From: Roridomyces roridus
Taxonomy: Eukaryota > Basidiomycota > Agaricomycetes > Agaricales > Mycenaceae
Direction of reading: 5' to 3'
NCBI GenBank assembly: GCA_029378245.1
Contig: JARKIF010000026.1
Coordinates: 62,001 to 126,000 of the forward strand
Length of the DNA stretch: 64,000 nucleotides
Below the pieces are notes generated by a model. It saw only the letters and a list, made by a program, of their open reading frames with translations, had not been told where the DNA came from and did no database searches. The translations under genes were made by a program, and so were the position numbers. Shown one piece after another: positions 34,861-45,580 of the stretch; the first letter of the stretch is position 1, and each line of letters begins with the position of its first letter.

Positions 34861-35330
34861 CTTGTAATCGAATGGTGGAGTGTCCAAGGTAGATTGGGCG
34901 TGAATGTTCGAGATCATGGAGTGGAGAAAAGGTGGCCCGTAGGTGAGCGAGCGGAGATGCATTCGAGTCGAGACTTTGCGAGACGCCGCAGATTCCGAAA
35001 CTGCCACGAGGCGGACGGGTCGAGACGCACTCGTCCAACACGGTAAAGATGAATGCGTTGGCAAACTTCCCTTGGCTATCTAGCATCAACTCTGCGCGTC
35101 GCGGTGAGTCACTAGTCAGCTCGCATACCGGTGCGAGGACCCTGACCCTCTTTTATCAGACCGCGATTTCTTTTGCATCGGTGAGTGCGTCCATGGTGGC
35201 GCTGTTATCCTGAGGTTCACCAGGCATTCATTGAACTCCGCATCGGCCGGCGCAAGGCACACCCTGCGTCCCGGCTGGAGCTCGTTACGAGGACGATCTT
35301 GCTTGTGAACGCCCAAATGAGATGGAGGGC
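34860..35330 (-). pseudogene. Hotdog thioesterase relic beside MYND copy 2
   Basis: The minus strand keeps 'GKFANAFIFTVLDE' and 'GICGVSQSLDSN' (about 34970-35090), but the frame ends there and the strand with 'WDLT' is missing. Upstream (35150-35330) only scraps of earlier exons can be aligned. Confidence 0.55.
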
Positions 35331-35615
35331 GGGAAGAATCCTGGAAGAGTGGGACTTCGGCAACGCCGTTGGCTCCACGGTGGTCTTAACCACGTGGTGT
35401 GCGTTTGCGGAGGGCCCAACGAAATTTGCGCGGGGCGAGAGGAGATATAACATCTAGGCAGCGGAAGGTTTCTCATGTCTGGCACGCACGCGTTTATCAA
35501 TGTCGGGGGCGATAAAATTGTAGGAAGTGCAGAAGTCTGCTGAGTAGTGTTGGATTTGAACTTTTGCAATTATAATCAGCACCAGCTCCAAGAAAAACAT
35601 GACGTAGGGAATCTA

Positions 35616-37009
35616 TCAACGGCCGGGACACATCTTGTTCTTCATATCCTCTATTGCTTGATCGAACGACGTCTTTCCGGACCTCGGGACCCGTACGATA
35701 GTCTCCTTGACAAGCGGGTCGGGACCTTCGCCACAGATCGAACGGTGCACTGTCCACGGTGTCAGAAAACGGTCGATTCAGACCCATGAATGGCGCATAC
35801 TTTGCTCATAATGATCCAAATGCTTTGAAAGAAGGCAAGCCATCCTGCTTGGATTCTCCAAAGCCTTCCTATACTCCACCGGGCCATCGTAATCCGTCTC
35901 TCCGGGGGCGCAGGCGCGGAAGTGACCGTTGGCCTTGCAAAACTTGTATCGCGGAGTGTGACTGCCGTCGGCGTGCAACTCCCCAACGACGTTCTGCCCG
36001 CCTTTAAGACCGGAGAGCATCTGATGCTGGGTGAAAGTGTACAGGACGAGCGGTCCCGGGGCCTCGGCGGATTCCAGGTCGGCGTCGGAGATGTTGCGCG
36101 GAAGGGGCCAGAAGGATGCGTGGAAGTGAGTGATGCCGCGATTAACGTGTGGGATGTAGCGGTTGAGGTCGAAACCGGGCGGCATATCCTGGAGCTCGAC
36201 TTGGAAGCAAGGGACTGACCACATTTGCGTTCTAGATTGGGTGCCGTCTGGGAGCTTGCAAAAGCCAACGAAGATCTTGAAACAGCGCTTGCCGTGCTCC
36301 TTGAGAGATTCCACGGCCGCCGCCGAATCTTTATACCCCCCTTTCTCCCAAGGAGTCTCGTAAGCGTCGGCATCGCTGACGTCTCGCTGAAGCAGCGCCA
36401 CACGATCGATGAAGAAGGTCCGATTCTCGTACTTGGACCCGACATGCTCTGGGGAGACGGAAAGCATAATGGCGACATTGTGGTTGGCGGCTACTTTCTG
36501 GTTGTTCTGCAAAGCCGCGGATGCGATCATAACATGGTTCGCCACGTTCAAAAAGTTCCTACGGCGATTGAGCAGATGCAAGAATGTGAAGACGGTAGAG
36601 CCACCATTCATTCAATTTGGATTGCCAATCGAGCTTCGGATCGTTGATCGTGCTGGAGGATGAGCGTTACTAGGGACGCGTCATTGCAACACAGCACGTA
36701 CCCAGGACCCAAGGATTTAGCAAAAACGCTCGAAAGCTTCCTATTCGCCTCGAAAAGATGACACTGGTCCCTGTGAGTTTCGCCCCAATCCTTCTTCTGA
36801 CATTCTTTCTGTTGGGGGTAAGAAGGTCAAGTCTGGGATAGCCTGTGACGACGCACAGAGCAGTACTTGGACACGAGACACCCAGCACAAGAAAGGAGCT
36901 GCTTCTTGCCGCGCAAAGAGTACTCGGGACGACCGCAGGAGTCGCACTCTGGCCCAGCTATCTCCCACAAGGTCTTGTTCCCTTCCAACATATTGGAGCC
37001 CTTGGCCAT
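35616..37009 (-). CDS. MYND zinc-finger protein, copy 2, intact, about 399 aa
   Basis: Exons on the minus strand: 37009-36857, 36808-36702, 36652-36605, 36558-35801 and 35749-35616, all in frame. The MYND finger spans residues 21-70 across the first intron: 'CDSCG', 'CAGC', 'KYCS' + 'KECQKKDWGETHRDQC', giving the full Cys/His ligand set. The finger is followed by 'ANRKLSSVFAKSLG', 'KLNEWNFLNVANHVMIASAA' across an intron, and a long C-terminal domain with 'PPGFDLNRYIPHVNRGITHF' near residues 240-260. MYND fingers mediate protein-protein contacts; the C-terminal domain is typical of agaricomycete MYND proteins of unknown role. The third intron has a weak donor (GTGGCT). Confidence 0.8.
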
Positions 37010-38705
37010 AGTGCAGCGCGAGCTGGAGCCTCGAGGGAAAGGAGAGAAAGAAAGACGAAAGTGGCGCGTCACGGCGGGCTTGTAAAATTTGAAAGGCCCG
37101 GATCGGCATTCGGCCGGGCTCAGCCCGGTAAATCGCTTTGAATCGCCAGAAAGTTGTCAGAAAGAGACCAGATCAAGCTGAACCACACAAATATGACATC
37201 GCCACCGCTGCCATCATGATCAACAACGAGTCGTGCTCTTGACCACATCCAGCCGCCGACCCAACGCTACATCTCTCGCATCTCCTCCATGTGGCCGACC
37301 TTTAGTCTTTCATTGGGCTGACCTGCTTTTTTCTCGTTCTCGGAGCTTCTTATAGGGCTGGGAACTACTTGCGGTGATCTCGACCCCTAGGATCAATACC
37401 TCTGCCACATTCCTCGGCATTCTCGGTGGAAAATCCCATCCTGCGTAATAACGACGCTCATTGCGACCTCCGCTGGGTGGGTGTTCAAGCTTGCCTAAAG
37501 CCCTGCCGCTTAAAGTTTCCGAGTCGTTCGAAACAAGTCCATCACTGCAGTTCTTCTGTTGACCAACATCATGTCTTCAGTCCTGCTTCAGATGCTACTC
37601 CAACCTCGAATCTGACTTGTAAGTTAACGATCAGAACTTGACGTCCGACTCATCCAGCAAATCGAGGAATCCAATTGGTGAGCCTGCTCATGGGCCTTAA
37701 CGACAGCGGAACTTCGGGCGCCAGCACCCAGCACTCAGTCAAATTGCCCAGTGTACATACATTTTCCCGCCGAGTATTCACAATGAAAGTAATGTTTGCA
37801 GGCAGCAGCTTTACCAGATATCAAAACATACATATTCCGCTATTATTGGCAAGAGGAATTGCCGTGAGGCTTGAACAGATCCCAGCTTGCAAAGTGGGAA
37901 CTTGGCTGGCTTAACGAGTACCCACTGCCTATGAAGTGCATGGCATCACGCTGTCCTGATCTGACCAAAAACCAGCCAATTTCAATGCAACAAGGACACA
38001 CGGCTCTCTCAGTATATTTTTATGGGATACACCTCACTCAGAGGATCATCACCCCCTGCAACATCCAAGGATTCCATCCAGTGGGTCTTGAGATATTTAA
38101 ACTCTGGACAGGAAGGCCATATCGGCTGTACATCAAAGCACTGTCGGCAAGACAGATCTGTGATGCGGGACGGACCGGAACTTGATGTCCGCCGGACCAA
38201 ATGCCTATATCAATGGGACCGGAACATGATCGCCGGTACAGGAAGATGATTCCCGTGGACATTTAAGGTACACGCAACGGCAGCGAGACGGCAACCCGCC
38301 AGCTCCACCTCCAGCCGTTGACAGCTCCGTTGACAGCGGCTGCGCGCCTCTTGCTTCAGACCACCACACATCCGATTCCCGATTCCCAATGTCCGTTTCT
38401 GTGACTCTCCGGGCAACGAGTTCGCGCTTTCCCTTGGCTTTTCCAATCTGGAGGCTGGCTGACTCCGACTCACTGTATTCCTGAACTTGCTAAGATCTCT
38501 CCATCAATGTGCTGCCGGACTCTCAAATTTCTCTGTCTTCGTGTGCATTGTGTTCTCGTCATTCGAAATTGATTATTGCCCCTTGGACTTGATTGCCTCA
38601 TTGGAATGCACTCTTCTCGCGGCTACAATATCTCGGGCCTTCCCTTCCGGTCTCCACACCCCAGACTCGGATTGCCATGCGCTAGCAATGGCCCATAAAA
38701 GCAGG
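37010..38705. other. Long intergenic region before NLR gene 5
   Basis: No convincing gene. Around 37550-37600 there is a duplicated piece of NLR 5' flank ('CAACATCATGTCTTCAG'). The part between about 37660 and 38300 has no counterpart upstream of the other NLR genes and may be an insertion; no clear terminal repeats were found. 'GCCCATAAAAGCAGG' at 38690-38705 may be TATA-related. Confidence 0.35.
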
Positions 38706-38740
38706 TCTAAAAACGTCGCCGGCCCGTACTGGGCGGTGTA
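38706..38740 (+). promoter_or_regulatory. Conserved NLR upstream block (NLR gene 5)
   Basis: 'CTAAAAACGTCGCCGGCCC' plus 'GGGCGGTGTA', about 55-85 bases before the ATG at 38793, matches the block before NLR gene 1 almost base for base. Confidence 0.45.
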
Positions 38741-38792
38741 AGTATCTCACAGCGCTTCACCGCCTCCCTCACGCTCCTTGTCTATATTCCCA

Positions 38793-41391
38793 ATGTCCCT
38801 CTCCCAACCTCCCCAAAGAGACTACGCCATCTCTCGGATTGGCGGCGATACCCCAGTCCATATCCAGAACAGTACGATCAACAGCGTCGCCGGAAATATG
38901 AACGTTTCCCACACAACAAACGTCGGCGAAAGCGGTCAGTACTCACTCTGCCGGGGTTTCAACGCTCCTCATGGTTTATTGGTAGGCCTGGACATCTTGC
39001 GCCGCGCGTTGTGCGAGGAAGCCATGCACGACTCGGCAGTCCGCCCTCCCGAGCCCTCTTGTCATCCAGGCACACGGAATGCGATACTAGAGCGGCTGGA
39101 TAAATGGTCCTTCGAGCAGCCCGAAGACAGTGCGATATTCTGGCTCAACGGCTGCGCCGGAATCGGCAAATCTGCCATCGCCCAACAATTTGCCGCGAGC
39201 TGCCAAGCCCGCGGTCAATTGGGCGGGTCCTTTTTCTGGAAGCGAGGGGATGCGCGTCGTGGACACTGGAGGAGTTTATTCCCAACTCTAGCCTATCAAC
39301 TGGCCGTCTCCTTCCCCGACATTGGCGCGATGATACAGCGGGCAGTCGAGATAGACAGACTCATCGCCAGCAAGTCGATGCGTCACCAACTCGAGAAGCT
39401 GATCGGCCTGCCGTTTAGAGAGGCCCCGATGCTCGCACTTGGTCCCATTCTAGTCCTCGACGGATTAGATGAGTGCGAAGACCATGCGATACAGACGATG
39501 CTCCTGCGATTACTCATCGACGTTGTGCGCTCGGGAAGAGTTCCCATCCACGTCCTGATCTGCAGTCGCTCGGAAGCGTATCTGCGCGAGGTCCTCGAGG
39601 CCTCTGAGAATTCTGACGTCTGTGGGGGTTTTCAGATCCGCCCAGACGCCTCTGCCTACGCCGACATCTCACGATTCCTTACCCACGAATTCTCACGGAT
39701 ACACCGAGCTCATACAGGTCGAGGAATCCCATTGGACAATGAATGGCCTGGCAAGGCTACAATTCGGGAGCTGGTCGAAAGGTCCTCTGGGACCTTCATC
39801 TATGCGGCCACCATCGCTCGCTATGTTGACGACGAATACTCCCACCCTGATGACCGCCTGGGTGCTGTTCTCAGTCTGGATCCTTCTAGCACCACTCCTC
39901 TTGACGACCTATACACCCAAATTCTTTCAGCAGTGCCCAACAAACCAACGCTTCTCCGAGTTTTGCACGCCGTTGTGGAAGCGGTGGATCTAGACCCCGA
40001 ACAAATTGACATGGGGTTGCGGATGCGCAGAGGAACATCTCGTATCACTTTACGCGGCCTTCATTCATTGCTTCAGGTTCCACCCGTGCGAATCTTCGAG
40101 CATCGTATCACACCTGTGAAGCTGCTGCATGCATCCTTCCGAGACTTTCTCGTCGACCCCCAGCGGTCGTCAGGCTTTGGCGTACTATCCGGGGAAGAAC
40201 TGCAAATTGCACTGGTGCACGGCATGGTTTGTGCGCTCGAGTCGGGGCTCCAGCCGGTGGACTTCCGGTAGGTTTCCAGTCATATCTTCCAGCTCCATTC
40301 TGTAAGGCTATCCATTCCACAGGACTATCACCCAGTGTTTCGTGCAATCTCTCGTGAAGATTCCTCCGAAGGAGAATCTATTACCCATCTTGCACAACCT
40401 ACATCTCCAGCATGAGATATATAACAAGTACTCCCGGGCGGAACCAGGCTCCATTGTTGTTTGGCTCCAGGTGAAATTCGATTTCCTCAAGGTCGCCAAG
40501 GTTGCTGCTAAATTCCCGCAGCGTTTTTCACCTCCCCCTCGGGACCTCGTTAGAACATGGGCAGATTTGCGTCACCTCCGGAACGGAGACAAATTGCCAT
40601 CCATTGTACGCCTTTCATTCCTTCTCGGTTGTTTACTCACATGTGCGGATCAGAGACTGCGGAGCGACCACATCTTGATGGTCGTTTTATCCAAAGATCC
40701 GGCGTTGCTGTCATTCCTCCGTACTATGACCTCCGCTGTTGCAAAGGACGTACATCTCTCAGATGCGAAGGCACTGGATTTGCTCGGGCTCAAATGGGAC
40801 GTGCTTCGAGCCCTGCTCGAACGCCCCTTCATTTTAAACGACGTGCGCCAGTTCCTCTGTAATCCCCAGAGGTGCGGAGCCTTGTACATGTCCGAAGAAG
40901 AAACGGCCCGCTTCATCGCCCTGCGGTGTATAAGTCGCATGAATGAGATTCTACGCACCGCCGATTTCTTCCAATTCATGATCAATACGTAAGTGCAGGC
41001 ATAATCCCTCTGGGAGCAGAGACCTTTGACTTCGCAACAGAGCCTGGATTCCCGCCATGTGTAGCTGCGAACCCGACGCGGGGGTTTTCAGTGCCCTAGA
41101 GCACCTGGATCTTTCGCAGTTCTGTGGAAGACTCGAACCCGACGAGAAATATCACCTGGAGTGTCATTCTGATTTCCTCCGTCCAGCCTCTTTTGACATG
41201 ATCTTGGACTGGCTATGGGTCAGTCTCCAGCCACGGTTACTTATGACTGGATTCATTGCTCGATACAGCGATGGCCTTCTACACCTCTTCATCTAATTCA
41301 ATCATGGGAGCGACAGAGGTCCGCTGTAGAGAACTGTTACGCTCGCCATCTCAGGCCAGCCAACTCGGAATGCGGGGTGATCATGGATTGA
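38793..41391 (+). CDS. NACHT-NTPase (NLR-like) gene 5, intact, about 763 aa
   Basis: Seven exons: 38793-38934, 38986-40267, 40323-40470, 40522-40605, 40654-40988, 41041-41218 and 41269-41391 (2292 bases, one frame). N-terminal 'HIQNSTINSVAGNMNVSHTT'; linker 'CEEAMHDSAVRPPEPSCHPG'; Walker A 'GCAGIGKSAIAQQF' near residue 120; Walker B 'ILVLDGLDECED'; 'ICSRSEAYLREV'; then 'HASFRDFLVDPQRS'. The C-terminal part has 'ALDLLGLKWDVLRALLE', 'RCGALYMSEEETARFIALR', 'LDLSQFCGRLEPDEKYHLE' and 'PLHLIQSWERQRSAVE'. Intron 1 (51 bases) has no stop and keeps the frame, so its retention would insert 17 residues. A STAND NTPase switch is inferred; its partner is unknown. Confidence 0.88.
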
Positions 41392-41443
41392 ACTTGACAG
41401 AATACTTAGTCTTATTGAACAAGTCTCTTCTCCTGTACCCCAA

Positions 41444-42018
41444 TCAAATTCCAACTAAATACCCCAAACCAACATCTTCGCAAAGTGGAAGACTCAGCAG
41501 AGATTCCCCCGACTGCGTCAAGACTGCGCCTCGAATATTTCTCCCCACAATCTCCGCCCCAATCGTATAGATCCCGATTCGCCGGTCAAGTTTCAAACTC
41601 CGCAACTGATACGCCGAGCTGGCCTCAACAGAACATCTGTCTCCACAACAACCGGTGCCCCATGCTCTCCGATCGTCTCGGCGTATACTCGGCTTGGAAT
41701 CAAGCTGCACCGCGACACCCAACCGACCGACTTGCGGCCCATCGGAGACACTGAATACAGACAGGCTAGGCGACTCGGAATTTGGAAAAATGAAACTAGA
41801 ATGTCAGCTGCTTTTGAAAAAAAAAACATGAACGATCAAGCCAAGTTGTCCTGGCGGTCGTCGCGAAGCATTTGGACGCCGCTCGTCGAATCGGAGCTGA
41901 AGTTCAGAGCCATGTAACTTGAGCCAGGATCAAATAATACCGTTGGGATTGGTGTTGGCTCACAAAAAAAGTCTTCTACGTCCATGGCGCGGACTCGGAG
42001 ATCAAGCCCCGAATCCAA
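41444..42018 (-). CDS. geneX copy 2, unrecognised protein (exon structure unresolved)
   Basis: Minus-strand frames read 'AMDVEDFFCEPTPIPTVLF', 'SGVQMLRDDRQDNLA' (41836-42018), 'SPMGRKSVGWVSRCSLIPSR' (about 41690-41760) and 'YQLRSLKLDRRIGIYTIGAE' (about 41560-41620). The pieces lie in different frames and at least one intron (around 41765-41835) is likely. Homologous pieces occur at 10.6, 11.4 and 14.5/20.1 kb, always convergent to an NLR 3' end, so the order is old. No family motif was recognised and it may already be decayed. Confidence 0.4.
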
Positions 42019-42090
42019 CTATCATCGACATCCACATGAAGGCGACACACTGAGCCCGTGCAGTACTTACCTGATCGCATTTGCACCAGG

Positions 42091-42345
42091 GTGGGGAGTG
42101 TCTAGACTTGGTCCAGAGTCCGTTCGAAATGGATCTCACCGTTGCAAAGTCTTGTAATTGAATTTTGCTTGGGGAGGAATGAATTTTGAAGAAGACCAAA
42201 AGAACCATCAGTGCGACGCGGGCACCACCCAGCCCCGGATCGAACGGGCTCTTCCGCAATACCTTCGGTCGGAAAGACTGGAAATCTAAGGCAGATGCAC
42301 GCCGCGCGCTCTACCGAATGGGATGTAATATCACAGTCGGAGTGC
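42091..42345 (-). repeat. tRNA-like SINE-type repeat, copy D (best preserved)
   Basis: Minus strand: 'CCGACTGTGATATTAC', then 'CGGTAGAGCGCGCGGC' (a good D-arm-like/box-A-side segment), then 'CCCGTTCGATCCGGGG' (T-arm-like, box B), and the shared body ending 'GACCAAGTCTAGACACTCC'. The spacing between the tRNA-like arms is longer than in a tRNA. Confidence 0.55.
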
Positions 42346-42740
42346 TTGGAATCGAATGGTGGAGCGTCCAAAGACAAATTGGGCGTGAATGTTCGAGATC
42401 GTGGAGTGCAGAAGCCTAAGGTGAGCCGTTGCGAGACGGCACGTGGAAATAGAGACAATTTATACTCACGATCGCGCTCATGCCCGACGTGTACCTGCTG
42501 AGCCGCCGTTCAGCCGAGATGCATTCGATGAAATAAAAAGGCAGCTCACATCCATCGACAAGCCGTCGTACTGTGATCCTTCAGCTGTCCAGATTGCAGA
42601 CCGTGCCTCCCTCCGATTTCCGTCACACCGCTTGTGAAGTTGCCCAAATGAGATGGAGGACGGGAAGAAGCAGGCAAGAGCGGCACTTCGGCAGTATCGT
42701 TGATCCGTCTCGGGAGTCAGTGACATCATCTTCCCGTTGC
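42346..42740 (-). pseudogene. Thioesterase relic upstream of SDR copy 2
   Basis: Only intron 4 and exon edges of the thioesterase gene can be matched (around 42465-42590), followed by the same 'GCCCAAATGAGATGGAGG' flank that precedes SDR copy 1 and lies near 35.3 kb. Confidence 0.45.
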
Positions 42741-42757
42741 CTCACCCACTCGCAACC

Positions 42758-43455
42758 AGTAATACACGCGGAGCTGTCAAACGGCTGATCGGCAGGGATC
42801 GGCGTTGGATGATGGCGGACAACAACGTCGGCCGCCGAGCGTCACACCAATTTCCACTGGAATCCACTGGCTCATGATGGACTGTGGTGGGTTTTGGTGG
42901 GTTTTGGTGGGCTGGTGGTGCATGGGCTTTTATTTTTTCGAGATATTTCTACGGCCATCGTTGGCGCTCTTGAGTTCATGATGTTCAACTTGAACAGCTT
43001 TGAGTCGCAGTATGACATCGGCACGTTGAACCAACGTCGGCATCCACTGGATTCCACCGGATTCCAGTGAATCATTCTTTGTTCCTCAGCAATTTGTTGA
43101 CTGTATCTAATTCCTACAACCAAAGAAATACTTCACCCAATGGAATCCCCTGGAAGCCGTCGGAAACCAGCAAGAAGGAACGGGTTACATCACCTTGAAC
43201 CCTTCATTCACGCAGATGGATCAGCCAGGGGTTGTAAATCATGAGAAGCAACGATGAACCGAATAAGTTCTCGAAACATTGAGCGAGTCTTTGCTACCTC
43301 CCACTGGAACCCAATGGGGAGGCCGTCTCGTCAACTTGAGTGGGTGATCTGATGAATGCCAACGGCGATCACCAACATTCAACCAACGGCCGCCGGTGTC
43401 CATCGGTAGCCACCGGTGGCCGCCAGCGACTTTGCTAGCGGCGGGTATATTACTC
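42758..43455. mobile_element. 0.7-kb element inserted in the SDR copy 2 promoter
   Basis: A 9-base direct repeat CTCGCAACC (42749-42757 and 43456-43464) surrounds DNA whose ends are short inverted repeats (AGTAATACAC versus AGTAATATAC, after one extra base). Removing it joins sequence that aligns with the promoter of SDR copy 1. Inside is a short 'GGTGGGTTTT' triplet repeat at about 42887-42912. The 9-bp duplication suggests MULE-like; there is no transposase frame. Confidence 0.6.
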
Positions 43456-43546
43456 CTCGCAACCGATTCACCCACTTTGAACCGATTCACCCACTCTCGC
43501 CCGACATGAGCTGCCGCTGGACGCGTAATTTATACAATCCCGCAGC

Positions 43547-43556
43547 TTATAAAAGC
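43547..43556 (+). promoter_or_regulatory. TATA box of SDR copy 2
   Basis: 'TTATAAAAGC', about 45 bases before the ATG at 43594, in the same place as the TATA-like site of copy 1. Confidence 0.45.
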
Positions 43557-43593
43557 CTGCCACTCATGCCCTCAGAATTATCATCCTCTCCAA

Positions 43594-44927
43594 ATGTCGA
43601 CCAGCAAAGTCATCCTAGTCACCGGCTCCAACACTGGAATTGGATACGAACTCGTTCATCTACTCGCTGCCAAGGGCCACACCGTCTACCTCGCGTCGCG
43701 CAAAGAATCAGCGGGGACAGAGGCCGTGTAGGTCTTCTTGTGAACCATCTCTCCGAGACCGATTCGACCCTCTTCCCAGCGCGAAAATAAAGAGAGAAAG
43801 GAACCTGACACAGGGGGCAAACCCCGTGGCATTTTACCACGGGGCGTCCGCACGGCATACGTCACGGCGTCTGTCGCGGCATCCGACAATTGTGGTCCCG
43901 GGCCGGTGTTCCTGCAAGTTTTCCCATCCCTGCCAAGTTGGACTTGGTGCATGTCGTCAACCGGCAAGTAGGCTGATCACCTGCGTGCCAAGGTGCAAAC
44001 AACCAGCAGCCTCTCAGACCGAGAAGTGCCCAGATCTCCAGGAAGGGAGATGCAGTCCCACTTGCCTTTCATGAAGCATCCAACCATTCCAGATGCACAG
44101 TGAACTCCATGTGAATGAAACCGAGAAAAAGAGAACAATGGGCACGTGGGAACGCCATGTCGGATGCCACGACAGACGCCGTGACGTATGCCGTGCGGAC
44201 GCCCCGTGGTAAAATGCCACGGGGTTTGCCCCCTGTGTGAACGTCAAGCTCGTTCAGCTCGATGTGACCGATGGCGCCTCGATCGACGCTGCCGTCGCAA
44301 AGATCCAGAAGGAGGAAGGAAAGTTGCATGTGCTCGTCAACAACGCCGGTACGTCCCTCCACTTTATGCTCTCCCGCCCCGAAACTTACTTGTAGCTGCG
44401 TAGGAATTAGTGAGATGGACAAGCCGCAAAAGGCTTCAGTACCCAACCTTGCTGCTATCCACGCGACGATCGATGCCAACCTGGTTGGCCTGATCCAAAC
44501 TACCGCTGCCTTCCTTCCACTCCTCCGCGCATCCAACACGCCCTCCGCGCCCTCTGTCATCCTCAACGTCACCACCGACATGGCGTCCAACGGGAACATG
44601 GCTACCGGTTTCAACAGCTTCCTCCACAGGTGCATTGCGTACAATACGAGCAAGGCAGCGGCGAATTCGTATACGATCGCGCTCGCCAAGGAGCTTGAGG
44701 AGGAAGGGATGAAGGTCAATTGTGCGACGCCTGGGTTTACGACGACCAAGTTGAATGGGTTTATGCCGGGCGGTAAGACGGCCAAGCAGGGAGCGGAGAT
44801 GCTCGTGCCGTGGTGTCTGATGGGTAAGGATGGCAAGACTTGTGAGTTGAGATGTTCGTTTTTTTTCCAGTTTTGCTGAGGATATTAAGGTCGCTTCGCT
44901 TTCGATGGAGGCGAGTTGCCGTGGTAG
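43594..44927 (+). pseudogene. Short-chain dehydrogenase copy 2, exon 2 split by a CACTA-type MITE
   Basis: Exons 43594-43727, 43780-43808 plus 44241-44348, 44404-44841 and 44890-44927 reproduce SDR copy 1 with few changes: 'VTGSNTGIGYELV', 'VLVNNAG', 'YNTSKAAAN', 'CATPGFTTTKL' and the end 'FAFDGGELPW'. The only lesion is a 429-bp element in exon 2, which introduces stops directly at the junction. All splice sites remain good. The insertion is therefore probably recent, and the gene would be fully restored in a strain lacking the element. Confidence 0.85.
43809..44237. mobile_element. 429-bp non-autonomous CACTA-type element (MITE)
   Basis: The ends are near-perfect inverted repeats of about 80 bases, starting 'CACAGGGGGCAAACCCCGTG'. 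The target duplication is TGA (43806-43808 and 44238-44240). Three-base duplications with CACxG ends are the mark of the CACTA/EnSpm superfamily. SDR copy 1 shows the empty site. The terminal repeats themselves contain short palindromes ('CCACGGGG'). Confidence 0.88.
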
Positions 44928-45580
44928 GAGAATTGCATTGGCTTGTATCATGTATTCCATTCTGTAATTCTTGTCCGCTTCGACTCTGATATTGGAATAT
45001 TCATCGTCGCCTGCGGCGTGCGCCTGCTTTTGTTGACTAGAGTTTGAATCCAACGTCGATCACGTAATGATGACGAAAGCCGAGGGTTCTTGGACGCTGC
45101 CGCAGACGACTTGGCGGCGATATTTGCTCCGAGCATGCCGTTTCTTCCGCAACCACCACCACCGCCCCCCATCTTGCCCTCTGCTTACTCACTTTCCCGC
45201 CCAGGTGACCTACGGCCTATCATCCCCGCCTGACGACTGGCAAGCACATGTCGTTGTCTCTGACGTTCCGGTTCCGCGGCCGCCCACATCTGCTCTCCCT
45301 GCGTCAATCCTCCACTCCCATGCCTGTCTTGCGTCAGGTTTCGCATTTCGGTCTCGGAATTGGGTCGGAACTTGTGGCCTAAAACATCTACCCTGCACGC
45401 CACACGAGACGTTTTGAACAACTCACCAAGACTACCGTACTACGGCAACTTTTGGCCGCCAAAACCCGGACCTGACATGAACGCCAAGCCAACAAGGATC
45501 GAGAGGCGCCCATCATCAGTATTCAATCCATCCTATCTTTTCCTTCACCACCACCTCCTCCCCCTCCCTCCTTCACCATC
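44928..45580. other. Intergenic region with pyrimidine-rich leader before the GH16 gene
   Basis: No gene seen. The last 70 bases before the ATG are a C/T-rich tract ('CACCTCCTCCCCCTCCCTCC'), common in leaders of well-expressed fungal genes. Confidence 0.4.

Noticed and set aside
38778..40271. Single-exon reading of NLR gene 5 through intron 1
   Set aside because: The 51-base stretch keeps frame and has no stop, but the same position is a 52-base GT-AG intron in genes 1 and 2, so splicing is the better model.
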